Positions 36,535 to 48,990 are shown, numbered from the stretch's first letter. The stretch is 64,000 bases of DNA from Deroplatys truncata (GCA_030765065.1 CM060990.1:281445341-281509340), one strand, 5' to 3'. A program made the numbers and translations. Notes: generated by a model not told the origin, from the sequence alone.

Positions 36535-37171
36535 TATGTCCAACCTGTGTCTAACTCCATCTCTTTCATCCTACCGCAAGCCCCTTCAGCCACCTGCTGG
36601 AATCATACGTCCAGATTACGAGGCCTACGACGGACGCTCCGTACAAGGAAATAGGGATATATCACCACAATCGAAACCACAGGAGCACCAGTGACAGCCA
36701 AAGCCGGAAGACTCCACCCGAACATATACACGCAGGCTAAGGAGTAGTTCACCAGTCTGATGAAAGAGATGACATTATAAGCCATATAAATCGCCTTGGG
36801 TATCACCCTTGTACATCGTGAAGAAACAGAACGGGTCCATTCGGCCCTAATGGGACTACCGCAGCTTAAAAAGGCATACCAAATCGCTACGCTGTCCCAC
36901 ATATTCGAGACTTCAACAGCCCTCCTGAGCGGCATCTCCATCTTCTCCAAATTAGACATACAACGGGTATTCCATCACATACTGAACGCATAACAATATA
37001 CAGAAGATACCTGTCCAAGATAATGGCGTCGTGGTTACGTGCGAAACCGGCACGGACAGCAAACGGCCATTCGTGCCACGGCAATGCAGAATGGCCGTCT
37101 TCCGGAAGCTACATCGCATTAGCCATTCAGGGATCCGGGCTAGCCCAAAACTCATCATAGCCAGATACTTT
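36535..37171 (+). pseudogene. Gypsy reverse transcriptase fragment
   Basis: A frame at 36796-36993 ends IFSKLDIQRVFHHI, which is the first catalytic block of Gypsy reverse transcriptase (the D of KLD binds metal). The rest of the palm, including the YxDD box, and the RNase H are absent; a large deletion lies before the integrase. Confidence 0.65.
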
Positions 37172-37467
37172 TAGAAAAAAATAATTGTTTTGTTTATGGC
37201 CGCACTTTAACTGCCGTGGTCCTTAGGTCCCATTCTATGTCGCGCGTGAAAGACCTGTAATTTTGTTCAGAGGCCTCTTCTCAGGCTCAAGGTTCTTTTA
37301 CGTGCTGTAAATCTACGATACGGGAACGCCAGTTTTACTTCCCTTCCGATGGAAGCCATGCTAAAGACTTTTACGCCCGAAAAAACCCATCGCCCTCCCC
37401 CGGGTTTGAACCCGCGACTCGGGAACTAGAGCCTAGCATGGTAACCACTACATGACACGAAGGACGA
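37172..37467 (-). mobile_element. tRNA-derived SINE, minus orientation (between RT and integrase)
   Basis: It is the same family as the copy at 36257, with the head at the right end and B box GGTTCAAACCC. A perfect 11-base target duplication CCAGATACTTT is at 37161-37171 and 37468-37478. The left end includes an A-rich tail read on the minus strand as a T/A mixture. Confidence 0.88.
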
Positions 37468-37478
37468 CCAGATACTTT

Positions 37479-37976
37479 GGCCCTCAATGCACGCAGACAT
37501 CAAGAAATGGGTAAAGGCCCATCACCGCTGCGAGATTTTGAAGATCCACAAACACACTAAGGCCCCACTACAGGCATTCACGCCAGCCTCCAAATTTGAA
37601 CACGTTGCATCTTGACATACTGGTACCACTGCCGCATCCAGGGGACACACCTACTGTATAACAATGAACGACAGAGGGATTGTTCCGGTGAAACGGATAG
37701 ACGCGGTCGCAATAGCAATCACGTCCTCAGACATTGGGTTAGACGTTTCGGAACCCCAGCAAGACTTACTACCGACTAGGGCCAAGGATTTGAAGTTGAG
37801 CTATTCATAGAGTTCACACAGTCGAGAAATGTCGCACCAACGCCCACCACCCCAAGCCAATGGGAAGTAGAACGTTGCCACCGCTACCTAGAGGCGGCAT
37901 TGTCAGCCTCACCCAAACCCACCACGGGGGTGGACACTCTGTCAATGACATTTTTCGGGCCACGCACGACAATCAG
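37479..37976 (+). pseudogene. Gypsy integrase, N-terminal and core part
   Basis: The reading WPSMHADIKKWVKAHHRCEI matches the end of the HHCC zinc domain of Gypsy integrase, followed by HLDILVPLPHPGDTP (first catalytic D) across frame breaks. It would insert the DNA copy into the host genome. It is interrupted by non-LTR copy D at 37977. Confidence 0.65.
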
Positions 37977-38590
37977 CCCCCCAGGGGTTCATCTTTTCTG
38001 AGTACGGGTTAGGCGCACCCGGGGTACCCGAACCATTCATAGCCATTTTTACCCATTCATCCCCGTCCGGTCGAGGTGGGTTCGTTCTCGTGACCGGAGT
38101 ACTCAAGGAAGGCTCTCGTGCGTTCTGTGCATTTCACTCCATGTCGCCTCTCGCTATCGTTTCTTTCTTCTCCTCTCCTTATGCACAATTCGACCCACGC
38201 CCAATCAACTACACATCTCTTTTACTTCTTCGCCGGCCTACCTTGCGTGCGAAACGCCCACACAGTTTTAGTTTCTTTTATCTTTTTATTTAAATCCTCC
38301 GTGGACACAACCTGACGGATACCCGCGTACTGGGTGTGCAGCTGGGTGAGTGGGTAATGGCGTCATCCCCACCACCCGGGGTCGTCATGTAGGGTATGTG
38401 TTCGTATCCGCTGTTCAAATGCAGTCCCGCTGGGAGCCATTGCATGAGCTGCTGGCTTCTGAAGGCGATTGGGTCCCTCTGTCTATATTTTGGGAGGTGT
38501 GACCCTGGGGTGAGATAGGTATAGATAGGACACTCACCCAAGCCGGTGTAACGCCCGGGTAGTCAGAGCCCGAGGTCGGAGACAGCTGCA

Positions 38591-39882
38591 ATGGTGGAGG
38601 ATTTTTTCGCTATAGAGCACCCTTTCTCCATTTTTAACAAGCGCCGAAATGTTTTTGCAACATAAGTAGCACCGCCAAAACCTGGTTGTTACTTAGAGAT
38701 TACCCGTACAGAGGAGAAGGTGAACCCTTTTATAATCCAGAAGGGCATTGACTCAATTGCTGGTCCTGTTCATTCCTGCACTCGCTTACGAAACGGTTCA
38801 TTGTTGGTTCAGAGTAAGTCCGATCAACAAAGTAAGACCTTGCTGCGCGCCACGCTTCTCCACGGTTATCCTATCCGTGTTGAGTAGCACCGCACTTTGA
38901 ATTCCTGTCGAGGCGTTGTCACCACGCATACGCACGATGGTATATCGGACGAGGACCTGGTAGAATATATTGCAGACCAGAGGGTGACAGCGGTTCATCG
39001 AGTGCAGGCCAAACGCGACGGCGTATTGGTACCCACTCGTACCCTGTTTCCAACATTTGATGGCGTCGATCTGCCCACGAGCATTTCAGCAGGGTACGAA
39101 CGGATTGCTGTGAGGCCTTATATTCCTAGACCTCTGCGTTGTTTCAAATGCCAACGTTTTGGGCATACGCAAGTCTCATGCAAGAGTGCCGTTTCCTTCT
39201 CTGCTTCTTGTAGTCAGCCAACACACGATGGTACCTGTTCATTAGCCTCCGTCTGCGTCAATTGCAAAGGTCTCATTCCGCGTCATTTGCCAACTGTCCA
39301 CGGTACTTGGATGAGAAGGCGATGCAGGAGAACCGGGTAAAGGAAAAACTCTCCTTCGCTGACGCCTGGAGGCGTTACCATGCGCACCAACCTTCGCTGC
39401 TGCGATCAGGTACATTCAGTTCTGTTGTTGCCTCGCCAGTACCACGGAGAGATGCCGAAACTCAGACTTAGACCATGACTGCATTAACCGCCACTACCAC
39501 CCGGCCGTCCATTAAAGCTACGGTTACCAAGCCCTATAAACCTGGTCCAACGTCAATGAAGTCGCAAGCCGCTAAAAAGAAGCCCAAGCAGAAACTTCGT
39601 ACGGAAGATTTTCTGAATGACCCTCCGCGTGAGCGCGGTAAGAAAAGTTCACCTTCTCCTCCTCGGAGGTCGCAGTCCCAGGAAGCTCCTGGGACAAGCC
39701 GTGCTCAGCGGCACCCCTCACCCATCGCCACCCAGAACCGATTCACGGCGCTTGAATCGGTTTCTGGCTCTGAGCGCGTGGACCCTCCCTTCGAGGAGGC
39801 TATGGAGTCTTACCAACTCCATACCAAAAGCCCGAGCCCCAAGGTTAAACAAAAGGTAATTTTAAGCCGCCCTTCTAAATGG
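38591..39882 (+). pseudogene. Copy D ORF1: gag-like protein
   Basis: ATG 38591 (MVEDFFAIEHPF) corresponds to the ORF1 start of copy B. Stops occur near 38668 and 38884; from 38897 the frame is open through PLRCFKCQRFGHTQVSCKS and then changes near 39290. The second cluster reads SASCSQPTHDGTC, losing one C. The last part (39475 on) is open through the S/P-rich tail. The usual terminal stop is TGG here, so it runs on into ORF2. Confidence 0.85.
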
Positions 39883-39903
39883 AAAGTTTATCCCTTTTTC
39901 TTA

Positions 39904-42900
39904 ATGCCTATCCTGACCTGGAATGTACGTGGTGTACGATCGCATAGGGCGGATCTGCAACTATTATTGCGTTCCCATTCGCCTATGGTCGTGTGTTTGC
40001 AGGACTCTAAGCTTCGCCCTCATGATCCTTTTGATCTCGAGGATATACTCCGGTTCGCTATACGACCTTGAACAGGAGGAGGGTACTCCTGCTCATGGAG
40101 GTGTCATATTGTTAGTGCGTAACGACGTTCATTTTCAACGTCTCACTCTTACGTCCGACTTGCAAGCGATTACCATTAGACTGCAGTTACCCTTTTTTTT
40201 CTTTTCTGTTTGCTCTGTATATTCACCTCCATCGTCTCCCCTCGCTAACGCGGACCTTCGAGATCTCTTGTCCGCTCTCCCAACACCATTTCTCCTGTTG
40301 GGAGATTTTTTGCCCATCACCCCCTGTGGGGTTCGCCAAGGGCTTGTGCGAGGGGAACTCTTGTTTCCGACATTTTTGATGAGCTCAAACTCTCTATACT
40401 CAATACAGGTGAGCCTATGTTTCTTTCTGATTCTTCCGGTATATTTTCTCACTTGGACCTTGCTGTTTGCTCACTCCGGCTTGCTAGTCGTCTGGAATGG
40501 AACGTCGTCGCTGACACCTACTCCAGCGACCATTACCCCTGCATCGTTTCTCTTCTATCACACCACGTACAGCATTCCATAGTACCTACCTGGATGTTAA
40601 CAAAAGCTGACTGGAGCTTGTATTCCAGCCTCGTGCATTTTGACGACCAGCACTTCACCGACATTCACCAACTTGTGCAGTACCTTACGTCTACGATTTT
40701 CTCTGCCGCCGAACGCGCAATTCCCCGTTTATCCTCTCAACCTCGGCGGATGCCTGTTCCATGGTGTAACGAGGATTGTCGAGACGCCGTTCGTGCCCGT
40801 AGAACTGCACTTAGGGTGTTTCGCGTCACACTACACTTGATAATACTTGGTACACTTTGGTGACTTTTGAACAATTGCGCGCCAGGGCTCGTCGCATTAT
40901 TCAGGATAGCAAGAAGGCATCGTGGACTCGTTTTGTCGAGTCTTTTAATCGCTTTACGCCTTCATCTGTTGTTTGGGACAAACTTCGTCGCTTCTCAGGT
41001 AAAGTGTCGCATTGTGATGTTTCTGGCTTTCAGGATTCCAATACCGCCATAGTGGATCCAGCTGACATCGCTAACACTCTGGGTGCTGCCTTTGAGGCGG
41101 TTTCCAGTTCGGACCATTATTCCGCCGGCTTTCGCTCTTTCAAAGACCGGCTGGATTCCGCCAGCTATAATTTTCGGTCTGCTAATACCGAGTGTTATAA
41201 TGAACTTTTTACAATAAGGGAACTGGAGCACGCTCTTCATTTCTCTAGGCACTCCGCTCCTTGGCCGGACGCCATTCATGTCCTGATGTTAAAGAACCTT
41301 TCAGCCGACAGTAAACTCTTTCTCTTACAGGTCTATAACCGTATTTGGCAAGACGGACATTTTCCTTCCGTTTTGGCGCGAAGCCGCCATTGTCCCTATA
41401 CTTAAGCCTGGGAAGGATCGCCAACTTCCTTCCAGCTACCGCCCTATCTCCCTCACCAGTTGCGTTTGCAATGTGATGGAGCGCATGATCAACGGGCAGT
41501 TGACATGGTGGCTTGAGTCTCTGAAACTTCTAGCGAACTCTCAGTGCGGATTTCGCCGCTATCACTCTACCGTCGACCATCTGGTGTCCCTGTCGACGCA
41601 TATTATGAATGGATTTCTGAGAAAGTGTCAAACGGTGGCTGTATTTTTTGACCTGGAGAAAGCTTATGACACTTGTTGGAGGGGCGGCATTTTACGTACA
41701 CTCCATGCATGGAATTTTCGCGGTCGTCTTCCCATATTTCTTCGGGAGTTTATGACGGACCGCGTCTTTCGTGTACGTGTGGGCTCGGTTTTATCTAGTC
41801 GTTTTATTCAAGAGAACGGAGTACCGCAGGGCTCTGTACTCATTGGCACACCTTTTTCTATTGCTATCAACCCATTCTTGATTGTATTCCACCTGGCATT
41901 TCATCGTCCCTTTTTGTTGACGATTTTACCATTTACTGGAGTTCAAGGTGGACCTGTTTACTCGAACGCCGTTTCCAGAGCTGTATCGACCGTATCTAGG
42001 CCTGGAGTAACGCTAACGGGTTTAATTTCTCCGCCGAGAAATCCGTCTGCATCAACTTCTGGCGCTGGAAGGCTTTCCATCCGCCCTCTTACCGTCTTGG
42101 TCGGAGGTCCTTCCATTTGCAGACGAGGTGAAATTTTTGGGGTTGGTATTTGACCGGAAGCTGAGCTGAACTTCGCACATTTCCTTTTCAAAACCTAAGT
42201 GTGACCGTTCTCTTAATATTTTACGTGTTTTAAGTGGTACATCCTGGGGAGCTGATCGGACCGTCCTTCTACATCTTTATCGCTCTTTGGTCCTATCCCA
42301 GCTTGATTACGGGTGCATTGTCTATTCGTCGGCGCGTCCATCTGTGTTACGTCGATTGAATGCCATTCACCATCGTGGTATAAGTGTCGCTACAGGGGCC
42401 TTTCCAATCAGCCCTGTACCTAGCCTTAATGCTGAAGCTGCAGAGCCTCCGCTGTCCTTCAGGCGTGAGATGCTCTTGTGCAGCTATGCTTGTCGACTCT
42501 CCAACTTGCCTGACCACCCGTTCTTCCCGATATTTTACGAGGATTCGCTTGATCGACAATATTTCGTTAGCTCATCTGCGTTGCTCCCTCCAGGGGTTCG
42601 ATTGCGACTGCTACTTCTGCATTTGGACGATCCGCCAGCGCCGGCCCTTCCACGGGGGGAAACGCGTTTTCCTCCATGGTCGCGCGCTGAGACCCACTGT
42701 CACCTTGGGTTATCGTCGATTACGAAAAATGAGACACCTGCTTCCGGCCTTAGATCCGCTTTTTTAGACCTACAGGCGCAGTTCGGGGACTGTCATTTTA
42801 TATATACCGATGGGTCTAAGACTGATGTTGGAGTAGGATGTGCCTTTGTTTTTGGTGCGCAGCGTTTTACTTCTCGTTTACCTGGACAATGTTCGATTTA

Positions 42901-43603
42901 TACCGCCGAACTTTTTAGTATATATCAATGTGTTCTATAAATTCAGCGGCACCTCTTACGGCGCTGTGTTGTTTTTATGGACTCTCTGAGTGCCCTTCAG
43001 AGTATTCAGGCGCTGTATAGTTACCACCCGCTCGTACAGCGCCTTCATGACCTGCTCCACTCGCTTGGTGCATCTTGCATCAGCGTCTCCTTCGTGTGGA
43101 TTCCAGGTCATGTGGGCATCTCAGGCAACGAGTCTGCCGACGCCGCTGCCAAATCGGCAATTTTATCACCCAGATGTTTTACCTGTGTTGTTCCTTCCTC
43201 AGATTTTTATGTTATTTTACGTAACCGTATCCTCTCGCGCTGGCGCGATGTGTGGGCGGCTCTTAGGGGGAACAAGTTGCGGGAGGTTAAACCTCTTCCG
43301 TTAGTCTGGGGTACCTCTTCTCTTTCTTCTCGTCGGGAAGAGGTACGTTTAGCTCGTTTACGAATCGGACATTGTCTTTTTAGTCATAGATACCTGCTCA
43401 GTGGTGACCCCGCACCACTGTGTGAGCAGTGTGATGCGCCCTTAACGGTGCGCCACATTTTAACAGAGTGTCAAGTTTTATCTCCGTTGCGCGTTCGTGT
43501 TGGTCTGCCTGTTGGCCTAGCCAACGTTTTGGCAGACGACGCGCATGCTGTAGAATGTCTTTTACGTTTTATCACTGACATTTGTTTTAGCCGTCGCATT
43601 TGA
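39904..43603 (+). pseudogene. Copy D ORF2: endonuclease, reverse transcriptase, RNase H
   Basis: ATG 39904 (MPILTWNVRG) opens the AP-type endonuclease, which reads VCLQDSKLRPHD where the family has QETKL, so the catalytic E has become D. Reverse transcriptase block A is FFDLEKAYD (about 41645-41671). A frame break follows QGSVLIGTPF, and the FVDD block is lost as an open frame. RNase H is well preserved: YTDGSKTDVGVGCAFVFG (42799-42852), ELFSIYQ, and after a stop MDSLSALQ and WIPGHVGISGNESADAAAKS (43098-43157). The C-terminal cluster CEQCDAPLTVRHILTECQ is intact. Confidence 0.88.
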
Positions 43604-43860
43604 TGCGCTGAGCGTCTTTTAGCTTTGAGATTTTATATTGTCAGTTTTAATGGGGCTCTTCTCCCCGACGGACATAAGGCGCTCATGTCCCTTGCATTCT
43701 ACAGTTCTTGACACGTTGTTTTATTCTTTTAGTCACAATGCTTTTAGTGTGTAGATCTTAGTCTTTGGTCTGTTGTGCTTTTTTTAGTGTTTTTGACTAA
43801 GTGGGTTTGGGCGGGGTTTTATAGTTGTTGGACTTTTCAATTTTCTATTTTATACATTGT

Positions 43861-43895
43861 AAGGGCGCTAATAACCATAGCAGTTGAGCGCCCTT
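43861..43895 (+). repeat. 3'-terminal stem-loop of copy D
   Basis: Arms AAGGGCGCT and AGCGCCCTT are perfectly complementary. Confidence 0.8.
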
Positions 43896-43918
43896 AAGCC
43901 CCACCTCTTCATCATCAC

Positions 43919-44799
43919 CACGGCAATCAGCGAAGCAGACAATCAGAGCGCGATATTACAGCAGCCCATCATATTGCCAATGGACATATTTGTACCAACA
44001 GCACGGGAGAACTTCACAAGGGAGGCACAGGCAAGATTACGGGACTGCAGGACGAGTTACATGCCAGCAGATCTCCATACAGCCACACACGTGAATCTTC
44101 AACATGAAGCAGTCATACATAAGCTGACCCCACCATATCACGACCCATTCCCAGTAATCACAAACGACGGGAAGACAGTGGCCATACGGAGAGAAAGTGG
44201 CAGCACCGCGAAGATCTCTATTAACCGATGTAAAGCAGAGCACACAATTGCTGATCACACACCAGAAAACACAGCAACACAGACACGTAGAGCCACAGCG
44301 GGAATCCCGGAAAACAAGAATTTCCGTAGCCAAGTTCCAGCAGTACACAAAATATGCCGCCGGATCAACCATGCCGCCTCACGGAAGAAAACACCCACCC
44401 TCCGACCGGCCTAAATAAGGGCCGAATTCGCCAGCTCTCATCACTCCACCATGGACACCTATGAGGATCAATGGCTAGAGGGGATCCGCCACTTCCACGA
44501 GATACCACCACGGGTATGACTGATAGTCGAGGGCGGCATACCTAACATACAGGCATTTGTTTTGGCTCACCATCCCGGCACGGAGACACCGGCGCTACGC
44601 CACATTAACAGGGAAGCAGAACGATCCTCCCTATGATCCTGAGCACCCCAGGGCTCCTAGCTTCCGACATACAAATATCCGATAGAAGAAGAGGAACAGG
44701 CGCCGAAAACGGAGACGAAAGCACGTCGTTATCAACGCAACCGGAGATGGAGGCACATCCCTACCACCGTCACCTACACGTAGCGAATTTGGCGCAGCG
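43919..44799 (+). pseudogene. Gypsy integrase, C-terminal part
   Basis: The open stretch 43930-44414 contains REAQARLRDCRTSY, then LHTATHVNLQHEAVIHKLTP, PYHDPFPVITNDGKTVAIRR and ISINRCKAEH, which is the GPY/F-type C-terminal module of Gypsy integrases. The part between 44420 and the right LTR has no clear frame and serves as the 3' internal region. Confidence 0.75.
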
Positions 44800-45347
44800 T
44801 GCTTAGCGACGCAGCGCTACAAATTAGTTAGTAAGTTCGCCACAATGGCAGCAGTGTACATAATAGTAAGCGCACCGCAGCGGCGCTAACATATGTAGTT
44901 CAGTCAAATAAACGAGTTAGCGCCACCGTTACCTTCACCGCTCATTGGAACGGGTCACTAGTATAGAAGCTACGATGATCAATCCTCGTGAGGAACAGCA
45001 AACTATTTTTTTGATTACTCAGACCTATCTTTCCAATGCTCTCTCTCTCAACTTGCTCCTTTCGACTGCCGTGTTCTCCCACCGACAACTATCGTTGCCT
45101 CTGAGCTCGATGAGCTTCGTTCACTGGAGTGCTCTGCAGTGCTCTAGTGGAGCTTGGTAGTCAGTGGTGGACCAATGGTAGTTTTTGTCATAGGATGACG
45201 AACCCAGTTGGACGTCTGTGAGCCACCTTATCCTAGGAAGCGCTCAAGGCAGGCAAACCGTGCTACTACTTTTTAAATGAGTAACCTTCCGGATTAGACC
45301 TTTTAGAGTACGAACACGCCAACATGAACAACACAGAAACCACAACA
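44800..45347 (+). repeat. Right LTR of the Gypsy element
   Basis: It starts TGCTTAGCGACG and ends ACCACAACA, followed by GTAGT. It lacks the TATATAAGG-containing segment and the hairpin insert of the left LTR. The two LTRs differ at many positions, so the insertion is old. Confidence 0.85.
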
Positions 45348-45352
45348 GTAGT

Positions 45353-45841
45353 TATAAGGCCTACAGAATAATTACTATAGATGTAATGTTTTTACTCAGT
45401 TTACTTCGTTTTTTCATTCTTATGATTTTTTTGACCAATTTCACTTTTCCGTTTCATCACCACTGATTACACTATTTTCTCGTTTACATTGTATGTAAAA
45501 GAATATTTACTTATTATACTTTGTCAGATTTAGCAGTCCCTTCTCGGAAAAGGGCAAAGAATTTATTGGTGTGTAGACAAGGGTTAGAGTAGAATCAGAT
45601 ATATTAGATTCGGTTTTGCTAGCGGTAGCTGAACACGAGAGCTCAGTGGCAAAGCTTCGGCACAGAAAGCGAAGTTGGACTCCTAGCATTGACCTCGAAT
45701 ATTTTCCATAAACATATAAAAAGTTATTAATTTTTACCACTACAATTGTCAATTAAACAAAAGTTAAACACTTTCTGTTTATTTATGGCATTTGGTGCTC
45801 CTTTTCATTACAGTAGCCTACGAGATAAATTGAGTTTTATT
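45353..45841. other. Non-coding stretch
   Basis: AT-rich. No gene or element edge recognised. Confidence 0.5.
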
Positions 45842-46110
45842 TATGGACGCTCTTTAACTACTATGGTCTTTAGCGTACATTTTATATTGGGCGTGAAAGA
45901 CCGAAAATTTTGCTCAGAGACCTCTTTATCAGGCTTGAGGTTCCTTTACGTGCCGTAAATCTACGACACGGGACCATCGGCTTTACTTCCCTTCCAAAGG
46001 AATCCATGACAAGGATTTTTTACGCCCAAAAAATCCATCGCCTTCTGCCGGGTTTGAACCCGCGACCTTGGGAACTAGACGTTAGCACGGTACCAGTAGT
46101 CCACGGAGGA
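45842..46110 (-). mobile_element. tRNA-derived SINE, minus orientation
   Basis: It is the fourth full copy of the family at 33731, with its head at the right end (acceptor arm CGGAGGA at 46104-46110, B box GGTTCAAACCC at about 46052-46062) and the same body. I could not find a convincing target duplication. Confidence 0.8.
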
Positions 46111-46189
46111 CGACGTAGCTTACGAGATGGTAAACTGTGTCCTATACAAAGATTATAATGGATATCACTTTAATAACACTAGTAGCATA

Positions 46190-46840
46190 AAATTAAGGTT
46201 GTATATATTTATAGAAATTAAACATATTTTCCTTAACACAAATCCACCAAATGTGAAATGTAATAGCAATGTGTTTGCAACAAAATAATAACAATAATAA
46301 CCATAGTAATGCTGCAATACATTTTTGGGTGACTTCGCTTTTTATTTCTTTAATAGGAAGACCACTGGCTTTAAATTTCAATGACTTCATTTACTCTCCG
46401 AGGCACTGAGGAAACAGAAGAGCTACAGAATTGAGGCCGTATTAACATACTCTCCCAAACTTCTCAGGCATGTTCTCCCAGTGCATCTTTGGTGCGTGAC
46501 GTTCTCATTAAAGCCCAGACGTTATCAGTTGGATTAAGGTCTGGAGACTTTGCAGCTCATTCCAAAACCGAAATGTCTGGGTAATGCTGAAGCCAATCCT
46601 CTGTGTTTCGGGATGTGTTCACACTCTTGTCGTGCTTGAAATGTGTCACAGGCATTTCCTCTACCGGATAGATAGATCTCACCATTGGGATCATGCACTC
46701 TTGCAGGACTGCAACATATTCCAGGGAGTCCATGTTAAAGGAGACTTCAACAAGCTTCCCTACTCCGCCAGTGTTCATCCAACTAAGTTGATCCTGCCAC
46801 CCCATGCAGTGGCAACAATGTGTTTAGGCAATGTGGCTAA
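46190..46840 (-). pseudogene. Tc1-like transposase, C-terminal remnant
   Basis: The minus strand reads GGVGKLVEVSFNMDSLEYVAV, then HDKSVNTSRNTEDWLQHYPD, then, past a stop, AAKSPDLNPTDNVWALM, matching the order of the second and third catalytic blocks of Tc1-type DDE transposases. In the third block the family normally has PIEN with E at the place of the D in PTDN. Only the last ~200 codons remain, with at least three stops, and I see no terminal inverted repeats. Confidence 0.75.
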
Positions 46841-48483
46841 ATAACTAAGGTGAGCCACTCCGGGGTGGGAGCTACCATTGGCTACCCGCCTGTGACGTAA
46901 GTGAGAGTGAAGACGAGCGCGCGGAATACAAACACAGCGCAGTGAACACACTAAATTCCTCCCGATTAACTCCCAATTGTTTATTATTAGCACTTCTTCC
47001 AGTTTGTTTTAAAAGGTATACTATTTCAGGGCATTCTACAAACATTGTGGGCTAAACATAAAGCAAAACGAATGGAAACTGCATTACATTAGTAATATAT
47101 TTACGTATAAACAAAACTACTGGAACACATCCAGGACTTCAACGTAAACTGTAGGCGCTACAAGAGATTCAAACATACATTACTTTGGTACTAAAGGAAA
47201 ATTTACAACTACTCTAAAGGAATCGCTAAATGGATATGCTGGTGTATTTTTTTACCGTAAGAAATGAAAACAATAATTCCAGAATGCATTATTCTGTTAC
47301 AGGATGTAAAAATGAAAAAGACATACCTGCAACATTCCACTTGTACTTGGACCTTCACTAAGTGCATATCCATGCTAATCGGGAATGAACTGCTACGGAA
47401 CTGCATCTGGGAGCAGAATTTTCTTAACCGGCAAACCTAAAAGTTCACTCTTCAAATCCCGTTTATAGTTACTAGGAAGAAAGTGCACTGAACATACACG
47501 TGAATTATCAGCGTTACATTTGTCAGTACGCTTACAGCGAGACACCCACCTGCGCTTTAATTGCTCATTTTTTTTGGAAATGTGTGATAATTCACACCAA
47601 CCGTTTTAAAACCGTAATTACGGTATTGTGCTACAGCACAATACATTCTACTCTTAACGTTCTTACTCATTGTACACCGACTTAAACACTTCACCAAAGC
47701 AGAGAAAACTGAATCTATACTCAAGATTCTAGTTTAAATATGTGTGTGCAACTTATTTGTTGAAGTGGGGGGGGGGGTATATGACTGAGTGATAAGGAAC
47801 AATGTACTTTCGTACATCTGTTGTTAAGCTGTGAAGTTTCCGCCAACATAGCGAGATAAAGTAGGATAACTGTACGCGACTTTTAAAGCGAAGAGAAGCT
47901 CAGATTAATATCTGTTGCCTTTTACGAAGTTGAGCGGCATAATTATTTCAAAGGAAATTCTGTTTGCTCTTACAGCCAAAGTTTAACAACCTTTTTCCGT
48001 TCACTGTGGTTCTGTAAAGGATTATATACCTGGAAAACTTGCCATTTTCAGGGAACAATACCTTTGGTCCGCATTACATCTGTTTTCATGTTATGAGTCG
48101 GCCTACCTGCCAAAAAGTAAGTTCTTTATATTCCTCAGGAATGGGTATTAAACAGTATATTATTGTGAGCAGAAGCTATTTGAAGACCAAGTGTCATATA
48201 AGCATGATCCGGATTCTGATGACATGCCATCTTTTAATTCTTGCATTAAAGGTATTGCTTAAGTGTACATAAATCCTTATCATAGGTCGCATATTAAGAA
48301 ATATATATAAGGTCAGTAGCGATAAACCACGATAATCAGCACACTTATGTACTTGAATTACAATCCGTGGTATTGAAAGATGGAGTTAGTACCCGCATAT
48401 ACGAGTAACGTGTGGGATTACGTGACGTTTGGGAGTCTGGGTGGAGAATTCTGAAGTCCGTCCCCCTCCTCTGCGGTGCTCCC
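46841..48483. other. Non-coding stretch
   Basis: I see no coding region. It has a run of G (47768-47777) and scattered AT-rich sequence. Confidence 0.5.
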
Positions 48484-48990
48484 TGGAGCACGTTATTTCC
48501 CCTCGTGAAGTTGTTGATACACTTTATTGTTATGTTGTGGAGTTAAATAAATAATAAAATAATTAAAAGCCGAAAAAAAATATCTGGAGCACGTTATTTC
48601 CCCTCGTGAAGTTGTTGATACACTGTATTGTTATGTTGTGGAGTTAAATGAATAATAAAGATAATTAAAAGCCGAAAAAAAAATATCTGGAGCACATTAT
48701 TTCCCCTCGTGAAGTTTTTTGATACACTGTATTGTTATGTTGTGGAGTTAAATGAATAATAAGGATAATTAAAAGCCGAAAAAAATATCTGGAGCACGTT
48801 ATTTCCCCTCGTGAAGTTGTTGATACACTGTATTGTTATGTTGTGGAGTTAAATGAATAATAAAGATAATTAAAAGCCGAAAAAACAATATCTGGAGCAC
48901 GTTATTTCCCCTCGTGAGGTTGTTGATACACTGTATTGTTATGTTGTGGAGTTAAGTGAATAATAAAGATAATTAAAAGCCGAAAAAAAT
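48484..48990. repeat. Five-unit tandem repeat of about 103 bp
   Basis: The unit begins CTGGAGCACGTTATTTCCCC and ends AATTAAAAGCCGAAAAAA. Units start near 48484, 48583, 48687, 48789 and 48892 and differ by only a few bases. The first is preceded by GCGGTGCTCC, which makes a short inverted match with GGAGCAC. It abuts the left end of Polinton 2. Confidence 0.95.

Larger units (their letters stand above)
37977..43918 (+). mobile_element. Non-LTR retrotransposon copy D, full length (5.9 kb)
   Basis: The element has the same 5' end (CCCCCCAGGGG) and the same 3' stem-loop and tail as copies B and C, with a 12-base target duplication CACGACAATCAG / CACGGCAATCAG (37965-37976 and 43919-43930). It splits the Gypsy integrase. 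It is the copy with the best preserved ORF1-ORF2 junction and RNase H active-site block. Confidence 0.92.
33977..45347 (+). mobile_element. Ty3/Gypsy-type LTR retrotransposon, decayed, with nested insertions
   Basis: Two LTRs (33977-35135 and 44800-45347) begin TG and end CA and are flanked by the 5-base duplication GTAGT. Between them, in order, are gag, protease, reverse transcriptase fragment and integrase, which is the Ty3/Gypsy order. Nested inside are two SINEs (36257-36525, 37172-37467) and non-LTR copy D (37977-43918). Most of the reverse transcriptase and all of RNase H are missing. Without the inserts the element would be about 4.9 kb. Confidence 0.88.

Noticed and set aside
48484-48990. 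CRISPR-like array
   Set aside because: The units are contiguous 103-base tandem repeats without unique spacers, in a eukaryotic genome.
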